This document shows, piece by piece, positions 7,557 through 14,997 of a DNA stretch of 25,159 nt. The DNA comes from a virus, in IMG/VR virus record IMGVR_UViG_3300025598_000164, positions 1 through 25,159 of that record. The stretch is one strand, 5' to 3'. Position numbers and translations under genes: made by a program. The stretch's first letter is position 1, and the number at the start of each line of letters is the position of its first letter. The notes below the pieces were generated by a model. The model was given only the letters and a program-made list of their open reading frames with translations. It was not told where the DNA came from and made no database searches.

Positions 7557-7943
7557 ATGTTTGATAATTTAAATGATGACAATTTTATGTTATATGCTGT
7601 GAAATGCTATAATTCACCGCATTGTATCATGTCAGAATTTGAAGGAGATATCAAAAGAACAAAGTATTTGAAAAGATTGTTCCGTAGATACAAGACTACA
7701 AAAGTACTTAAAGAGAGATTGATATTAAACCATATAATTTTATTGAACAATGTTTTTGGCTTAGAAGCAAACGCAAGAGTATTGTTCTATAAAATAGATG
7801 AACGTGATTATGATATATTAAAAACATTTTTATGTTACTTGAACATTATGCCAAAAATGATTTATGGAATAAACGGTAAAAATATTAATGGTTATGATAT
7901 ACCATTAGATTTAAATGTTGCAGAGGTGTTAAAAAATCTATGA
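7557..7943 (+). CDS. Conserved T4-like phage protein (DUF7207-like)
   Basis: The 128-aa, mainly helical protein resembles a family common in T4-like aquatic phages. Its recognisable core is MLYAVKCYNSPHC, then a KRTKYLKRLFRRYK basic helix, LKERLILNHIILLNNVFG, and a RVLFYKIDERDYDILKTFL segment. The family name DUF7207 is from memory. The function is unknown. No clear ribosome site stands before ATG 7557, which begins 5 bases after a terminator T-tract, so its message must come from readthrough or an unseen promoter. An internal ATG at 7587 is a possible alternative start. The stop overlaps the next ATG (7940). Confidence 0.7.
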   Translation: MFDNLNDDNFMLYAVKCYNSPHCIMSEFEGDIKRTKYLKRLFRRYKTTKVLKERLILNHIILLNNVFGLEANARVLFYKIDERDYDILKTFLCYLNIMPKMIYGINGKNINGYDIPLDLNVAEVLKNL

Positions 7944-9082
7944 AAAGCTTTAAACAATACTTAGACGAAGTAAAAAAACCAACAGGTGATTTAAAGAGCG
8001 CTTGTTGGACAGGTTATACTGCTGTTGGTATGAAAATGAAAAATGGTAGAAAAGTACCTAATTGTGTACCTGAAGAAGTTGAACTAGATGAGATGGATAA
8101 ATCTCAAACTCCTCCAGGTCGTGCCGCTGATTATCCTCTTGGTGTCAAAGGCACTACCGTAAAACCAACTACTAAAAAGAAAGTTCTTAAAGATTTAACT
8201 AAATTATTAAATAAGTCATTTGATAAAGTTAAAGAAGAAGTCGAATTGGATGAAGCCACAAAAATAATTACTGATGGAGGAGTGATGAATGTACATCATA
8301 ATGGCCATCATATTGGTAACATCATGAAATCTCCTTCCAATAAAAAAACACCATATAAAGCATATTCCAAACATTGGGATATGAAAAAGTTATATAAATC
8401 TAAAAAAGACGCCACTGATTGGTTGGTACAGACACATAATACAGCTATGAAAGAAGAAGTTGAAATGGAAGCTTACCATGATCCTTGGAAAGACAAATAT
8501 TTTGGTCCAGGAGAAGTAGTCAAACAAAAATATAGAGTTAAGACAGATGACAAAACATATAATGTTAGAGCTGATACTGAAAAACACGCACACGAATTGA
8601 TAACTAAACATGCTCCTGACTCAACAATTATTTCTATTCAACATAAAGGTTCCGCAAGATGGTCGGAACAAGTTGAAGCAGTTGAATTTTATGAAGAATA
8701 TAATCCGGAAGAATTGTTTGATATTTTAGAAGAAGTTATTAATGATATTGCAGAAGTAAATAGAATTGATCCTGAACAAATTTGGGAAGACTTTGAAGAT
8801 GTTTCAGATGAAGAATTGTTTGAAACTGCTGCATGGCGTAGAAAAGAAGGCAAGAGTCCTACTGGTGGTTTAAATGCAAAAGGTATTGCATCTTATCGTA
8901 GAGAAAACCCAGGTTCTAAATTGAAGAAAGCTGTAACAGGTAAAGTAAAACCTGGAAGTAAAGCAGCAAAGCGTAGAAAATCATTTTGTGCTCGTATGTC
9001 TGGCATGAAAGGTCCTATGAAAAAACCAAATGGTGAACCATCCAGAAAAGCATTAGCTTTGAGAAAGTGGAAATGCAGATAA
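7940..9082 (+). CDS. Modular prohead-targeted protein with DUF6321-like C-terminus
   Basis: This 380-aa protein gives the clearest view of the region's architecture. It starts with the leader MKSFKQYLDE/V. A small Cys/Gly unit at 17-43 (SACWTGYTAVGMKMKNGRKV) follows. EEVELDE occurs at 45-51 and again at 99-105, with a variant EEVEMEA at 172-178. Between these lie a His-rich module (106-170) and a KYRVKTDDKTYNVRAD beta module (197-240). An acidic helix covers 245-295. The basic C-terminus 297-380 (AAWRRKEGKSPTGGLNAKG..., FCARMSGMKG) resembles DUF6321 of phages. The acidic linkers end in L-D-E or M-E, matching the T4 gp21 prohead-protease pattern. It is likely packaged in the head and cut into separate modules. 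No catalytic motif is evident; the basic tail could bind DNA. Confidence 0.72.
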   Translation: MKSFKQYLDEVKKPTGDLKSACWTGYTAVGMKMKNGRKVPNCVPEEVELDEMDKSQTPPGRAADYPLGVKGTTVKPTTKKKVLKDLTKLLNKSFDKVKEEVELDEATKIITDGGVMNVHHNGHHIGNIMKSPSNKKTPYKAYSKHWDMKKLYKSKKDATDWLVQTHNTAMKEEVEMEAYHDPWKDKYFGPGEVVKQKYRVKTDDKTYNVRADTEKHAHELITKHAPDSTIISIQHKGSARWSEQVEAVEFYEEYNPEELFDILEEVINDIAEVNRIDPEQIWEDFEDVSDEELFETAAWRRKEGKSPTGGLNAKGIASYRRENPGSKLKKAVTGKVKPGSKAAKRRKSFCARMSGMKGPMKKPNGEPSRKALALRKWKCR

Positions 9083-9285
9083 AATCATTTAAACAATACG
9101 TAGATGAAATGGCCGGTGGTGGCGGTGGAGGTGGTGCAGTTGCTGCAGGTCCAACTAATGTAGTAGGTGGTGGTGCAATCGCTGGTACTGGAGGCAAAGG
9201 TGGTGAACCTGGTGTTGATATGAGAAAACGTAAAAAACACAATCCAATTATGATGTCTATGGGAAGTAGGAAAGCACCAAAGTGA
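9073..9285 (+). CDS. Gly-rich small protein with shared leader
   Basis: ATG 9073 is preferred to the GTG at 9067. It overlaps the preceding stop (TAA 9080-9082). The 70-aa product opens MQIKSFKQYVDE/M, nearly the same leader as the preceding gene, which makes it a likely duplicate of that 5' end. It then runs into a Gly/Ala-rich stretch (seven glycines in a row at residues 15-21) and ends in a basic RKRKKHNP segment followed by MMSMGSRKAPK. It has no fold that I recognise. Like the larger leader-bearing proteins it may be a head-internal peptide. The start is not certain. Confidence 0.6.
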   Translation: MQIKSFKQYVDEMAGGGGGGGAVAAGPTNVVGGGAIAGTGGKGGEPGVDMRKRKKHNPIMMSMGSRKAPK

Positions 9286-9524
9286 CCGATTTTAAAGAGA
9301 TAGTTTCTTTTTTAGAAAGCAAATTCGGACTCACCGTTGAATCTGAAATAACTGCTAATCTAATGATGTTGAAAGTAAATGGTTTAGATAATGCTAGTAT
9401 TCGAAGATATATAGAAAACGAATTTGATGATATATCTGTTTATTGCCAAGAAAAAGAAGGTTATAAATTTCATAATACGTGGATTAAAATAGAAAAGAAA
9501 CAAAATGTTAATATGGTTACTTAA
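9282..9524 (+). CDS. Hypothetical 80-aa phage protein
   Basis: GTG 9282 overlaps the previous TGA (GTGA), with AGGAAA about nine bases upstream. The product is a small, mildly acidic protein with predicted helix-strand-helix-strand segments (FKEIVSFLESKFGL, NLMMLKVNGL, ASIRRYIENEFDDISVY, KFHNTWIKIEK). No family is recognised. It overlaps the next gene by 20 bases, tying it to the lysis cassette by coupling. Confidence 0.55.
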   Translation: MTDFKEIVSFLESKFGLTVESEITANLMMLKVNGLDNASIRRYIENEFDDISVYCQEKEGYKFHNTWIKIEKKQNVNMVT

Positions 9525-9927
9525 TCAGATACCTTTAATAATAGTACATGGTATTTTTGCTATTGGTGTTGCAATTCTCATTCTATCAAACTTTGTTGGT
9601 AAACTATATTCATTACCAGCAACAGCAATAGGCATAGCCGTTCTCACAATCTCCATATTCCTAGAAGGTCTAATCTTTGGCAATCATGAACTGCTTGCCG
9701 AGATGCAAAGAGCCAAAGACAAAGTGGCTCAAATGGAAAAAGAAGGAAAAGAACAAACAGCCAAGATTGATTCAAAGGTTGTTACTAGAACCAAAGTAAT
9801 ACATGAACGTGGCCAAGTTATAAAACAATACATTGACCGAGAAATCACCAAGTATGATAGTCAATGTGTCATACCACAAGAATTTGTCAAAGCACATAAT
9901 GATGCAGCTGAGGTACCACCAAAATGA
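9505..9927 (+). CDS. Rz-like inner-membrane spanin candidate
   Basis: The 140-aa protein has two hydrophobic segments (about 8-28 and 38-58) followed by a charged coiled coil (62-118) and a conserved-looking end, YDSQCVIPQEFVKAHNDAA, as in many phage Rz-type spanins. Its role would be to bridge the periplasm with an outer-membrane lipoprotein and disrupt the outer membrane at lysis. Supporting context: the next gene is a lipoprotein overlapping by ATGA, and an endolysin lies downstream. Two TM segments instead of the single one of lambda Rz is odd. If both span the membrane, the N-terminus must be outside for the coiled coil to be periplasmic. Confidence 0.65.
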   Translation: MLIWLLNQIPLIIVHGIFAIGVAILILSNFVGKLYSLPATAIGIAVLTISIFLEGLIFGNHELLAEMQRAKDKVAQMEKEGKEQTAKIDSKVVTRTKVIHERGQVIKQYIDREITKYDSQCVIPQEFVKAHNDAAEVPPK

Positions 9928-10184
9928 AATATCTATTATTGTCATTATTGCTGGTTGGTTGTACAACACCTGTTACAGTCATACCTACATTTCCGGAAGC
10001 ACCACAATCAATCATTACACCTTGTCCACCACTACAAAAAGTTGTTGAAGATGTTAAATTAAGTGGTGTCGCTCAAACTGTTACTACTAATTATACTACA
10101 TACTATGAATGCTCTACAAAAGTAGATGGCTGGATAGAATGGTATACTGTACAAAAGAAAATATTTGATGGAGCTAAAAAATGA
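9924..10184 (+). CDS. Lipoprotein, probable outer-membrane spanin partner
   Basis: The 86-aa product begins MKYLLLSLLLVGC; L-V-G-C13 is a lipobox, so mature lipoprotein starts at Cys13. The mature part has FPEAP, CPPL and a C-terminal NYTTYYECSTKVDGWIEWY segment that I recall from phage proteins encoded next to Rz-like genes. The start overlaps the Rz-like stop as ATGA. Position and signal suggest the o-spanin, although it is longer than lambda Rz1 and less proline-rich. Confidence 0.6.
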   Translation: MKYLLLSLLLVGCTTPVTVIPTFPEAPQSIITPCPPLQKVVEDVKLSGVAQTVTTNYTTYYECSTKVDGWIEWYTVQKKIFDGAKK

Positions 10185-10555
10185 AAAAGATTTTATGTTT
10201 AATGTTACTTACTTTATTGACCTCATGTTCATCCGTGAAAGAAATTATCTTTGCTTCACCATATGATCCACATGAATATACATTGATTACAAAAATTAGA
10301 ACAGAATCAACTTTTATGAGTTGCTCTAAAGATGAAGTTACAACATTGTATAGAGATGCATTAGAATTAAAAAATACAAGTCAATATATACCACACAATG
10401 AGAGAATTGCTGAAGTCACATCAGACTTTTTAACAATTGTTGATGAACTATATAAGAAAGATAAACCAGGTGATGTATATTGCAAAGCCAAATTGAGTGT
10501 TATAGCATTCAACGCAGAAAAACTACAAAAAACTATTGGAGGTAAATCAAGATGA
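10181..10555 (+). CDS. Second lipoprotein of the lysis region
   Basis: The 124-aa product has a signal of 15 residues and a lipobox L-T-S-C16 (MKKILCLMLLTLLTSC). The mature part has two further cysteines (in FMSCSKDE and DVYCKAK), which could form a disulphide, and is mostly helical. No family is recognised. It overlaps both neighbours as ATGA, so all three lysis-region genes are likely coupled. It could be the true outer-membrane spanin, a superinfection-exclusion lipoprotein or an accessory factor. Confidence 0.6.
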   Translation: MKKILCLMLLTLLTSCSSVKEIIFASPYDPHEYTLITKIRTESTFMSCSKDEVTTLYRDALELKNTSQYIPHNERIAEVTSDFLTIVDELYKKDKPGDVYCKAKLSVIAFNAEKLQKTIGGKSR

Positions 10556-10758
10556 GCGCATTATACGAAGCAGCCAATTTGGCACAACAATATCAAAATG
10601 CATACCAGACTGGCCAAATGTCAGCTGAAGAATTTAAAGAATTGATTAACGATTTGCAAATTACAGACAGAATCAATGCCAACTTGGAAGAATTTGAACA
10701 GAATCAAGAATATCACAGTATTTTAATGGGTGCAGTACAGTTAGCTTCCGCTATTTAA
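10552..10758 (+). CDS. Hypothetical 68-aa helical phage protein
   Basis: The ATG overlaps the preceding stop (ATGA). The product (MSALYEAANLAQQYQNAYQTG...) is acidic, Gln/Glu/Ala-rich and predicted to be helical, with a possible weakly hydrophobic C-terminus (ILMGAVQLASAI). Small proteins of this type sit beside lysis genes in other aquatic phages, from memory. The function is unknown. Confidence 0.6.
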   Translation: MSALYEAANLAQQYQNAYQTGQMSAEEFKELINDLQITDRINANLEEFEQNQEYHSILMGAVQLASAI

Positions 10759-10760
10759 AC

Positions 10761-10768
10761 TATAAATA
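10761..10768 (+). promoter_or_regulatory. Late promoter, TATAAATA, before the endolysin
   Basis: This is an exact match to the T4 late promoter octamer, lying in a 17-base gap between genes. Only seven bases separate it from the endolysin ATG at 10776, so transcription would start at or next to the start codon and give a leaderless or almost leaderless message. Confidence 0.65.
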
Positions 10769-10775
10769 AAATATT

Positions 10776-11399
10776 ATGGAATTAACTAAAGAACAACTAC
10801 GACAAATCATTCCTAAGAATCCATATTTGGATCATTGGTTTGATGTATTGTCACAATTATTGCCAGATTATGATATCAATACACCACAACGTATTGCTTC
10901 TTTCTTGGCTCAATGTACACATGAGTCAAATGATTTTACCGCTCTCAAAGAAAATCTAAATTACAGACCTGCTTCTTTACGTAAGTTGTTTCCTACACAC
11001 TTTGAGACAGATGAGATAGCAAACCATTACGCAAGTCTTCCCAATAAACAGGAAGCGATTGCCAACAGAATGTATGCCAATCGTATGGGTAATGGCGATG
11101 AAGCGTCTGGTGATGGTTACAGATATTGTGGCCGTGGTGCCATTCAAATTACCGGTAAAGACAATTACTTTTGGTTCGCAGCCAGTATCTCAATCACACC
11201 AGAAGAAGCATCTGAATACATGCAAACCTTTGAAGGTGCGTTACAATCTGCCTGTTGGTTCTGGGAAAATAATAACCTAAACAAGTGGGCTGATGCCGGT
11301 GATGATGACAAGATGACACACATAATTAATGGTGGTACTATTGGAATAGAAGACCGTAAAGCACGTAAAGCAAGAATTCTAAAAATTCTAGGTGCATAA
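10776..11399 (+). CDS. GH19 chitinase-like endolysin
   Basis: The 207-aa product is a glycoside-hydrolase family 19 type phage lysozyme/endolysin that would cleave peptidoglycan glycan strands. The helix AQCTHESNDF holds the expected catalytic Glu50 (HES), a second acid is Glu59 (KEN), and GRGAIQITGKDNY at 119-131 is the hallmark substrate-binding segment. WFWENNNLNKWAD and the IINGG stretch complete the fold. No signal peptide is present, so export depends on a holin. No Shine-Dalgarno stands before ATG 10776, and the next Met is residue 100, so this start is retained. A late promoter lies immediately upstream. Confidence 0.9.
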   Translation: MELTKEQLRQIIPKNPYLDHWFDVLSQLLPDYDINTPQRIASFLAQCTHESNDFTALKENLNYRPASLRKLFPTHFETDEIANHYASLPNKQEAIANRMYANRMGNGDEASGDGYRYCGRGAIQITGKDNYFWFAASISITPEEASEYMQTFEGALQSACWFWENNNLNKWADAGDDDKMTHIINGGTIGIEDRKARKARILKILGA

Positions 11400-11672
11400 A
11401 TGAGTGATAAGAAATTATTTCTTTGGGCTTCTGTTGTATTGGTATTACCATTAACCTTAGCGTTCTGTGGCCACGACCAATTTAGATATCCTTGCCAAGA
11501 CCCAGCCAACTGGGATAAACCTGAATGTAAATTACCTATCTGCGATGTTACAAGAACCTGTCCTGAACAAATTTTCAAAGGCCAAAGAGACCCTCGTTTG
11601 GGTCCTCCAGCAGTTGAAACACAAACTCAAATCCCCAAAACTTCATCAGGAGTCTACTGTGGACCAAAATAA
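11400..11672 (+). CDS. Small secreted or membrane-anchored Cys-rich protein
   Basis: The 90-aa product starts directly after the endolysin stop. A hydrophobic segment (residues 6-22) is followed by a Cys-rich part: FRYPCQDPANWDKPEC, LPICDVTRTCPEQ and a final YCGPK. I recall this 'FRYPCQDPxNW' family from T4-like aquatic phages near lysis genes. The sequence before Cys23 (L-A-F-C) is close to a lipobox but has Phe at -1, so lipidation is doubtful. The function is unknown. The end overlaps the next gene by 14 bases. Confidence 0.65.
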   Translation: MSDKKLFLWASVVLVLPLTLAFCGHDQFRYPCQDPANWDKPECKLPICDVTRTCPEQIFKGQRDPRLGPPAVETQTQIPKTSSGVYCGPK

Positions 11673-12192
11673 TAATGTACCTTTCATGTATACCGAAGAG
11701 CAGCTTATGGCTCGCCTTAAATTCTTCATCGGTATTTGCCTTGCAATGACACTCACGGGTATCGTGTTTGTTGTATTGTATTCCATTATCTTTATCACTC
11801 AACCATTGAATGCTATTAGTCCTATCGACCAAAAGTTCTTTGAGATGATTATTCCTATTGCTACATTCTTGACTGGTACCTTATCTGGTATCATGTTGGC
11901 TGGTGGCGACAAGGATTTAAAAGCAAAGGCATTAGATGCAGCAAATAGACCACCCCCAGGTACCTCACCATTTTCACCAACTGGATTCAACTCACCAGCC
12001 GGCTTTGCAACAGGCCTTGCAGCATCTGCATTATCTTCAGCAGGATCAATGTCTGGATCAAGTTTCAATCGTACATCAAACGGCGGATCAACAAGTGTTA
12101 CAGTCGTTGAAGAAGTTATCAACTCAGGACCACCAATCGTAGGTTACGGTGGTAAATTAGGTCCTCCTGCTGCAACACAACCATTAATTTAA
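11659..12192 (+). CDS. Holin candidate: two-TM membrane protein
   Basis: The start is taken as GTG 11659 because AGGAG at 11648-11652 lies six bases before it; the upstream extension to 11467 has no such site and overlaps the previous gene completely. The 177-aa product has a short polar N-terminus, TM helices at about 22-47 and 63-82, then AGGDKDLKAK and a long Pro/Ser/Gly-rich disordered tail (95-177). Two TMs next to an endolysin fit a holin, but the long tail is unusual and nothing proves pore formation. Confidence 0.6.
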   Translation: MDQNNNVPFMYTEEQLMARLKFFIGICLAMTLTGIVFVVLYSIIFITQPLNAISPIDQKFFEMIIPIATFLTGTLSGIMLAGGDKDLKAKALDAANRPPPGTSPFSPTGFNSPAGFATGLAASALSSAGSMSGSSFNRTSNGGSTSVTVVEEVINSGPPIVGYGGKLGPPAATQPLI

Positions 12193-12201
12193 GGAACTAA
12201 A

Positions 12202-12387
12202 ATGAAAAAAATTATATTTGCGTTAGTAATGGCTTTTGTATGTGTTAGTGCCTCTTATGCTGAACCTTTAGAAGTTAAGAAGGTATGTGAGACAACAAAA
12301 GATGCCAAAGGTAAAGAAAAAGAAGTTTGCAAACAAGTCAAGATTCATAAGAAACTTGAAGGCACACCATTACCAGAAAAGAAATAA
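12202..12387 (+). CDS. Small periplasmic protein with signal peptide
   Basis: The 61-aa product has a signal peptide (MKKIIFALVMAFVCVSASYA, cleavage expected after Ala20) and a mature 41-residue Lys-rich part with two cysteines (C29, C43) that could pair. AAGGA lies ahead of the ATG. I recall similar secreted miniproteins in aquatic phages. It probably acts in the host periplasm; the function is unknown. Confidence 0.65.
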   Translation: MKKIIFALVMAFVCVSASYAEPLEVKKVCETTKDAKGKEKEVCKQVKIHKKLEGTPLPEKK

Positions 12388-12813
12388 ATGGCAGACGATG
12401 ACAGCATAAAATTAAAGATAGATGTTGGGGTACTAAAAGAACAAGTTAGTACCATAATGTCTCTTTGCTCAAAAATGGATGCTGTCATCGAAAAATTATC
12501 CGAACAACACGAGAGACATATTGTAAAAGTCTATGATGACATGGAAGATAGAAGACTGGAAACCGAAACTGATATCAAAGAAATCCATGATAGAATAGAT
12601 ACTGTTTTGGAAAAAGTACAAGAATCCGAAAGAAGACTTATGCAGGAATTAAAATCTCTCAAACAAGATATCACCGAACACAATAAAAAAGAAAAAGAAT
12701 CCTTGGATCAATTACTCCAATGGAAATGGATGGTTGCAGGTGGTATACTTGTAATGTCATGGTTGCTTTCTCACGTAAACTTTGATACAATAAGAGGTGT
12801 GTTAATCAAATAA
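12388..12813 (+). CDS. Coiled-coil protein with C-terminal membrane anchor
   Basis: The ATG follows the previous TAA without a gap. The 141-aa product is an acidic coiled coil over about 15-110 with a single TM helix at 111-131 (WKWMVAGGILVMSWLLSHV). The layout resembles XhlA-type haemolysin/lysis accessory proteins, which assist the holin, but the sequence match is only in style. As the last gene of the lysis cluster it is likely inserted in the host inner membrane. Confidence 0.65.
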   Translation: MADDDSIKLKIDVGVLKEQVSTIMSLCSKMDAVIEKLSEQHERHIVKVYDDMEDRRLETETDIKEIHDRIDTVLEKVQESERRLMQELKSLKQDITEHNKKEKESLDQLLQWKWMVAGGILVMSWLLSHVNFDTIRGVLIK

Positions 12814-12828
12814 GTTGTTTATTGTATT

Positions 12829-13839
12829 ATGTCCGTTTTTATTGATAGAGAATTCCTGTACAAAATATCACCTAAGCTTGATAGGTTCAAAAAGAAAGAT
12901 GACGACCTATTCAACTTCAGATGTCCGCTCTGTGGCGACTCACAGAAAAACAAAACAAAAGCACGAGGATTTATTTTCCGCAAAGGCAATGACTACTTCT
13001 ATAAGTGTCACAATTGCCATGCGTGTATCTCTTTTTACAACTTCCTAGATAAGGTCGATTCTGCTCTACTCAAAGAATATCAACTAGAAAGATACAAGAA
13101 TGGCGACAACAACAAAACGAACCATAAAGTTCCCACTTTTGAAGAATTCAAGAGTAAACCCGTATTCAAAAAAGCATTATCAATTCCTAGTATTGAATCG
13201 CTTCCGGAAGAACACTATGCTAAAGCTTATGTTAGGTCTAGGAAAATCCCAGACAAGTTCCACAAAATGTTGTATTTTGCGGAAGACTTTAAGAAGTTTG
13301 TTGAGTCCTGCGAAGTACAGAAAGATGGATTACAGGAACAGGAACCGAGGCTTGTAATACCTTTCTATGATGAGAATATGAATTTGGTTTCATTTCAAGG
13401 ACGAGCACTAGGTGATTCTAAAATACGGTATATTACAATTAAGATTGATAAAGATAATTATAAAGTATTTGGACTCGATAGAGTTGATAAAGAAAGGATG
13501 ATATATGTTACAGAAGGTCCTATTGATTCTATGTTTCTCGATAATGCTGTGGCGACTGCTGATGCTAATCTAACATCAATTACAAAGTTATTTGATAAAT
13601 CAAATGTGACATTAATCTTTGATAATGAACCTAGAAATAAAGATATTGTTAAGATTATGGAAAAAGCCATTGATGAACATTATAATATTGTCATTTGGCC
13701 TGATATGATACCTTATAAAGATATCAATGAAATGGTTTTACATGATTTTGATTCTGAAGAAATTCAAGATATCATTGAAAGTAATACGTTTGTTAACCTG
13801 AGAGCTAAAATGGAGTTTATAAATTGGAAGAAAATTTAG
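12829..13839 (+). CDS. 61: DNA primase, T4 gp61-like
   Basis: The 336-aa product has the T4 gp61 plan. An N-terminal zinc finger uses C32-x2-C35 and C60-x2-C63. A Toprim core follows with the invariant Glu229 in YVTEGPIDS, an acidic IFDNEPRN (D265) and KDINEM (D298). Length matches T4 gp61 (342 aa). It makes RNA primers for lagging-strand synthesis with the gp41 helicase, which is not in this window. A clear ribosome site is lacking before ATG 12829. It marks the switch from lysis genes to DNA metabolism. Confidence 0.92.
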   Translation: MSVFIDREFLYKISPKLDRFKKKDDDLFNFRCPLCGDSQKNKTKARGFIFRKGNDYFYKCHNCHACISFYNFLDKVDSALLKEYQLERYKNGDNNKTNHKVPTFEEFKSKPVFKKALSIPSIESLPEEHYAKAYVRSRKIPDKFHKMLYFAEDFKKFVESCEVQKDGLQEQEPRLVIPFYDENMNLVSFQGRALGDSKIRYITIKIDKDNYKVFGLDRVDKERMIYVTEGPIDSMFLDNAVATADANLTSITKLFDKSNVTLIFDNEPRNKDIVKIMEKAIDEHYNIVIWPDMIPYKDINEMVLHDFDSEEIQDIIESNTFVNLRAKMEFINWKKI

Positions 13840-14297
13840 TTAATTGGATATCACGACTAACAAAGACAAGAGATGAACTAGGTGGATTTTCAATATGTCC
13901 ATTTGCAAAGAAAGCAATGGAAGAACACAAAGTATTTTTCTATTATATTGGTTATCAAGTAGAGAATCAAATCACACAATATATCGATTTAACACCAAAT
14001 GATTTTGAAGTGATATGTTTCATTAACTTAGAAAAGAATTTGACAGATGATGATTTATTGTCAATCATAAGTAAGTTACAACAAAAACTACCTCAATATA
14101 TTTTTCTTAAAGACCATCCTGATAATCCAGGTTTTATCAATGGTGTATCTACGGGTAACGGTGAATTTCCTTTAGTACTCGCACAACCTAGACAGAAATT
14201 AGAAGAAGCTAGAGAGAGATTGAAGAAGACCAAATATTATGATTCTTGGTCAGAAGAATATAAACAAGAAATATGGAGTTACGGATATGGAAGTTAA
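13824..14297 (+). CDS. Conserved phage protein with CPFA motif
   Basis: The start is TTG 13824, overlapping the end of the primase by 16 bases, with TGGAG eight bases upstream; the next Met is residue 32, so a later start would lose conserved sequence. The 157-aa product contains WISRLTKTRDELGGFSICPFAKKA, whose CPFAK resembles the DUF1415-type motif seen in small bacterial and T4-like phage proteins. Helical segments at the C-terminus (RQKLEEARERLKKTKYYDSW) are basic. The function is unknown; the place between primase and thyX suggests DNA metabolism. Confidence 0.7.
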   Translation: MEENLVNWISRLTKTRDELGGFSICPFAKKAMEEHKVFFYYIGYQVENQITQYIDLTPNDFEVICFINLEKNLTDDDLLSIISKLQQKLPQYIFLKDHPDNPGFINGVSTGNGEFPLVLAQPRQKLEEARERLKKTKYYDSWSEEYKQEIWSYGYGS

Positions 14298-14979
14298 TTT
14301 AATTAGTTATTCACAAGGACCTTTTACTAATGTAATGGGTGTTGATGTACCAAGCAAAAGCAATTTATTAGAACAGATTGCTTATTGCGCTAGAGTATCA
14401 AATCCAGCCAACCAAAACAACACGGAGACCAACGATAAATTAATTCGATATCTGATTAAGAATGAGCATTGGTCGCCATTTGAGATGGTTTCGGTGTGTT
14501 TGGAGATTAACACTACAAGAGATATTGCCAGACAGATTCTAAGACATAGGTCATTCTCATTTCAAGAATTTAGCCAAAGATATGCTGATGCATCTCAATT
14601 AGGTTTTGAAAATAGAGAAGCAAGATATCAAGATACCAAAAATCGTCAGAATAGTACCGAATTGGACTTGGATGTAGATAAAGATAGAATACTTGCATAT
14701 CAATGGGAATTGATGCAACAAAATATAATTGAGAGAGTAAAAGATTCTTATGAATGGGCTTTGCAACATGGTATTGCCAAGGAACAAGCCAGAGCCATCT
14801 TGCCAGAAGGCATGACAAAGAGTACAATGTATATGAACGGAACCCTTCGGTCATGGATCCACTATATACAACTCCGAAGCGGGAACGGAACCCAAAAGGA
14901 ACACAGAGAAGTAGCAGTTGCCTGTGCTAAAGCTTTAGAACCTGTGTTTCCTATGATTACCGAATTTATTACACAATAA
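14287..14979 (+). CDS. thyX: Flavin-dependent thymidylate synthase
   Basis: The 230-aa product carries the ThyX signature RHRSFSFQEFSQRY at 86-99 and an RSGNGTQKEHRE segment at 197-208 typical of the substrate site. ThyX makes dTMP from dUMP with FADH2, NADPH and methylenetetrahydrofolate. The start is set at ATG 14287 with GGAG upstream; the in-frame codon at 14239 would add 16 residues inside the previous gene. It stands immediately upstream of nrdA, so deoxynucleotide supply genes are grouped. Confidence 0.95.
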   Translation: MEVNLISYSQGPFTNVMGVDVPSKSNLLEQIAYCARVSNPANQNNTETNDKLIRYLIKNEHWSPFEMVSVCLEINTTRDIARQILRHRSFSFQEFSQRYADASQLGFENREARYQDTKNRQNSTELDLDVDKDRILAYQWELMQQNIIERVKDSYEWALQHGIAKEQARAILPEGMTKSTMYMNGTLRSWIHYIQLRSGNGTQKEHREVAVACAKALEPVFPMITEFITQ

Positions 14980-14997
14980 CAACTATAAGGCAAAGAT

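Noticed and set aside
9015-9242. Minus-strand frame with a Pro-rich product opposite the Gly-rich gene
   Set aside because: Its proline runs are just the reverse complement of the GGN glycine codons; no ribosome site or promoter supports it.
11467-11658. 64-residue N-terminal extension of the holin candidate
   Set aside because: It lies inside the previous gene in another frame without a ribosome site, while GTG 11659 has AGGAG at the right distance.
11799-12122. Long minus-strand frame opposite the holin candidate
   Set aside because: It mirrors the Pro/Ser/Gly-rich tail of the plus-strand gene, which has a clear ribosome site and membrane helices.
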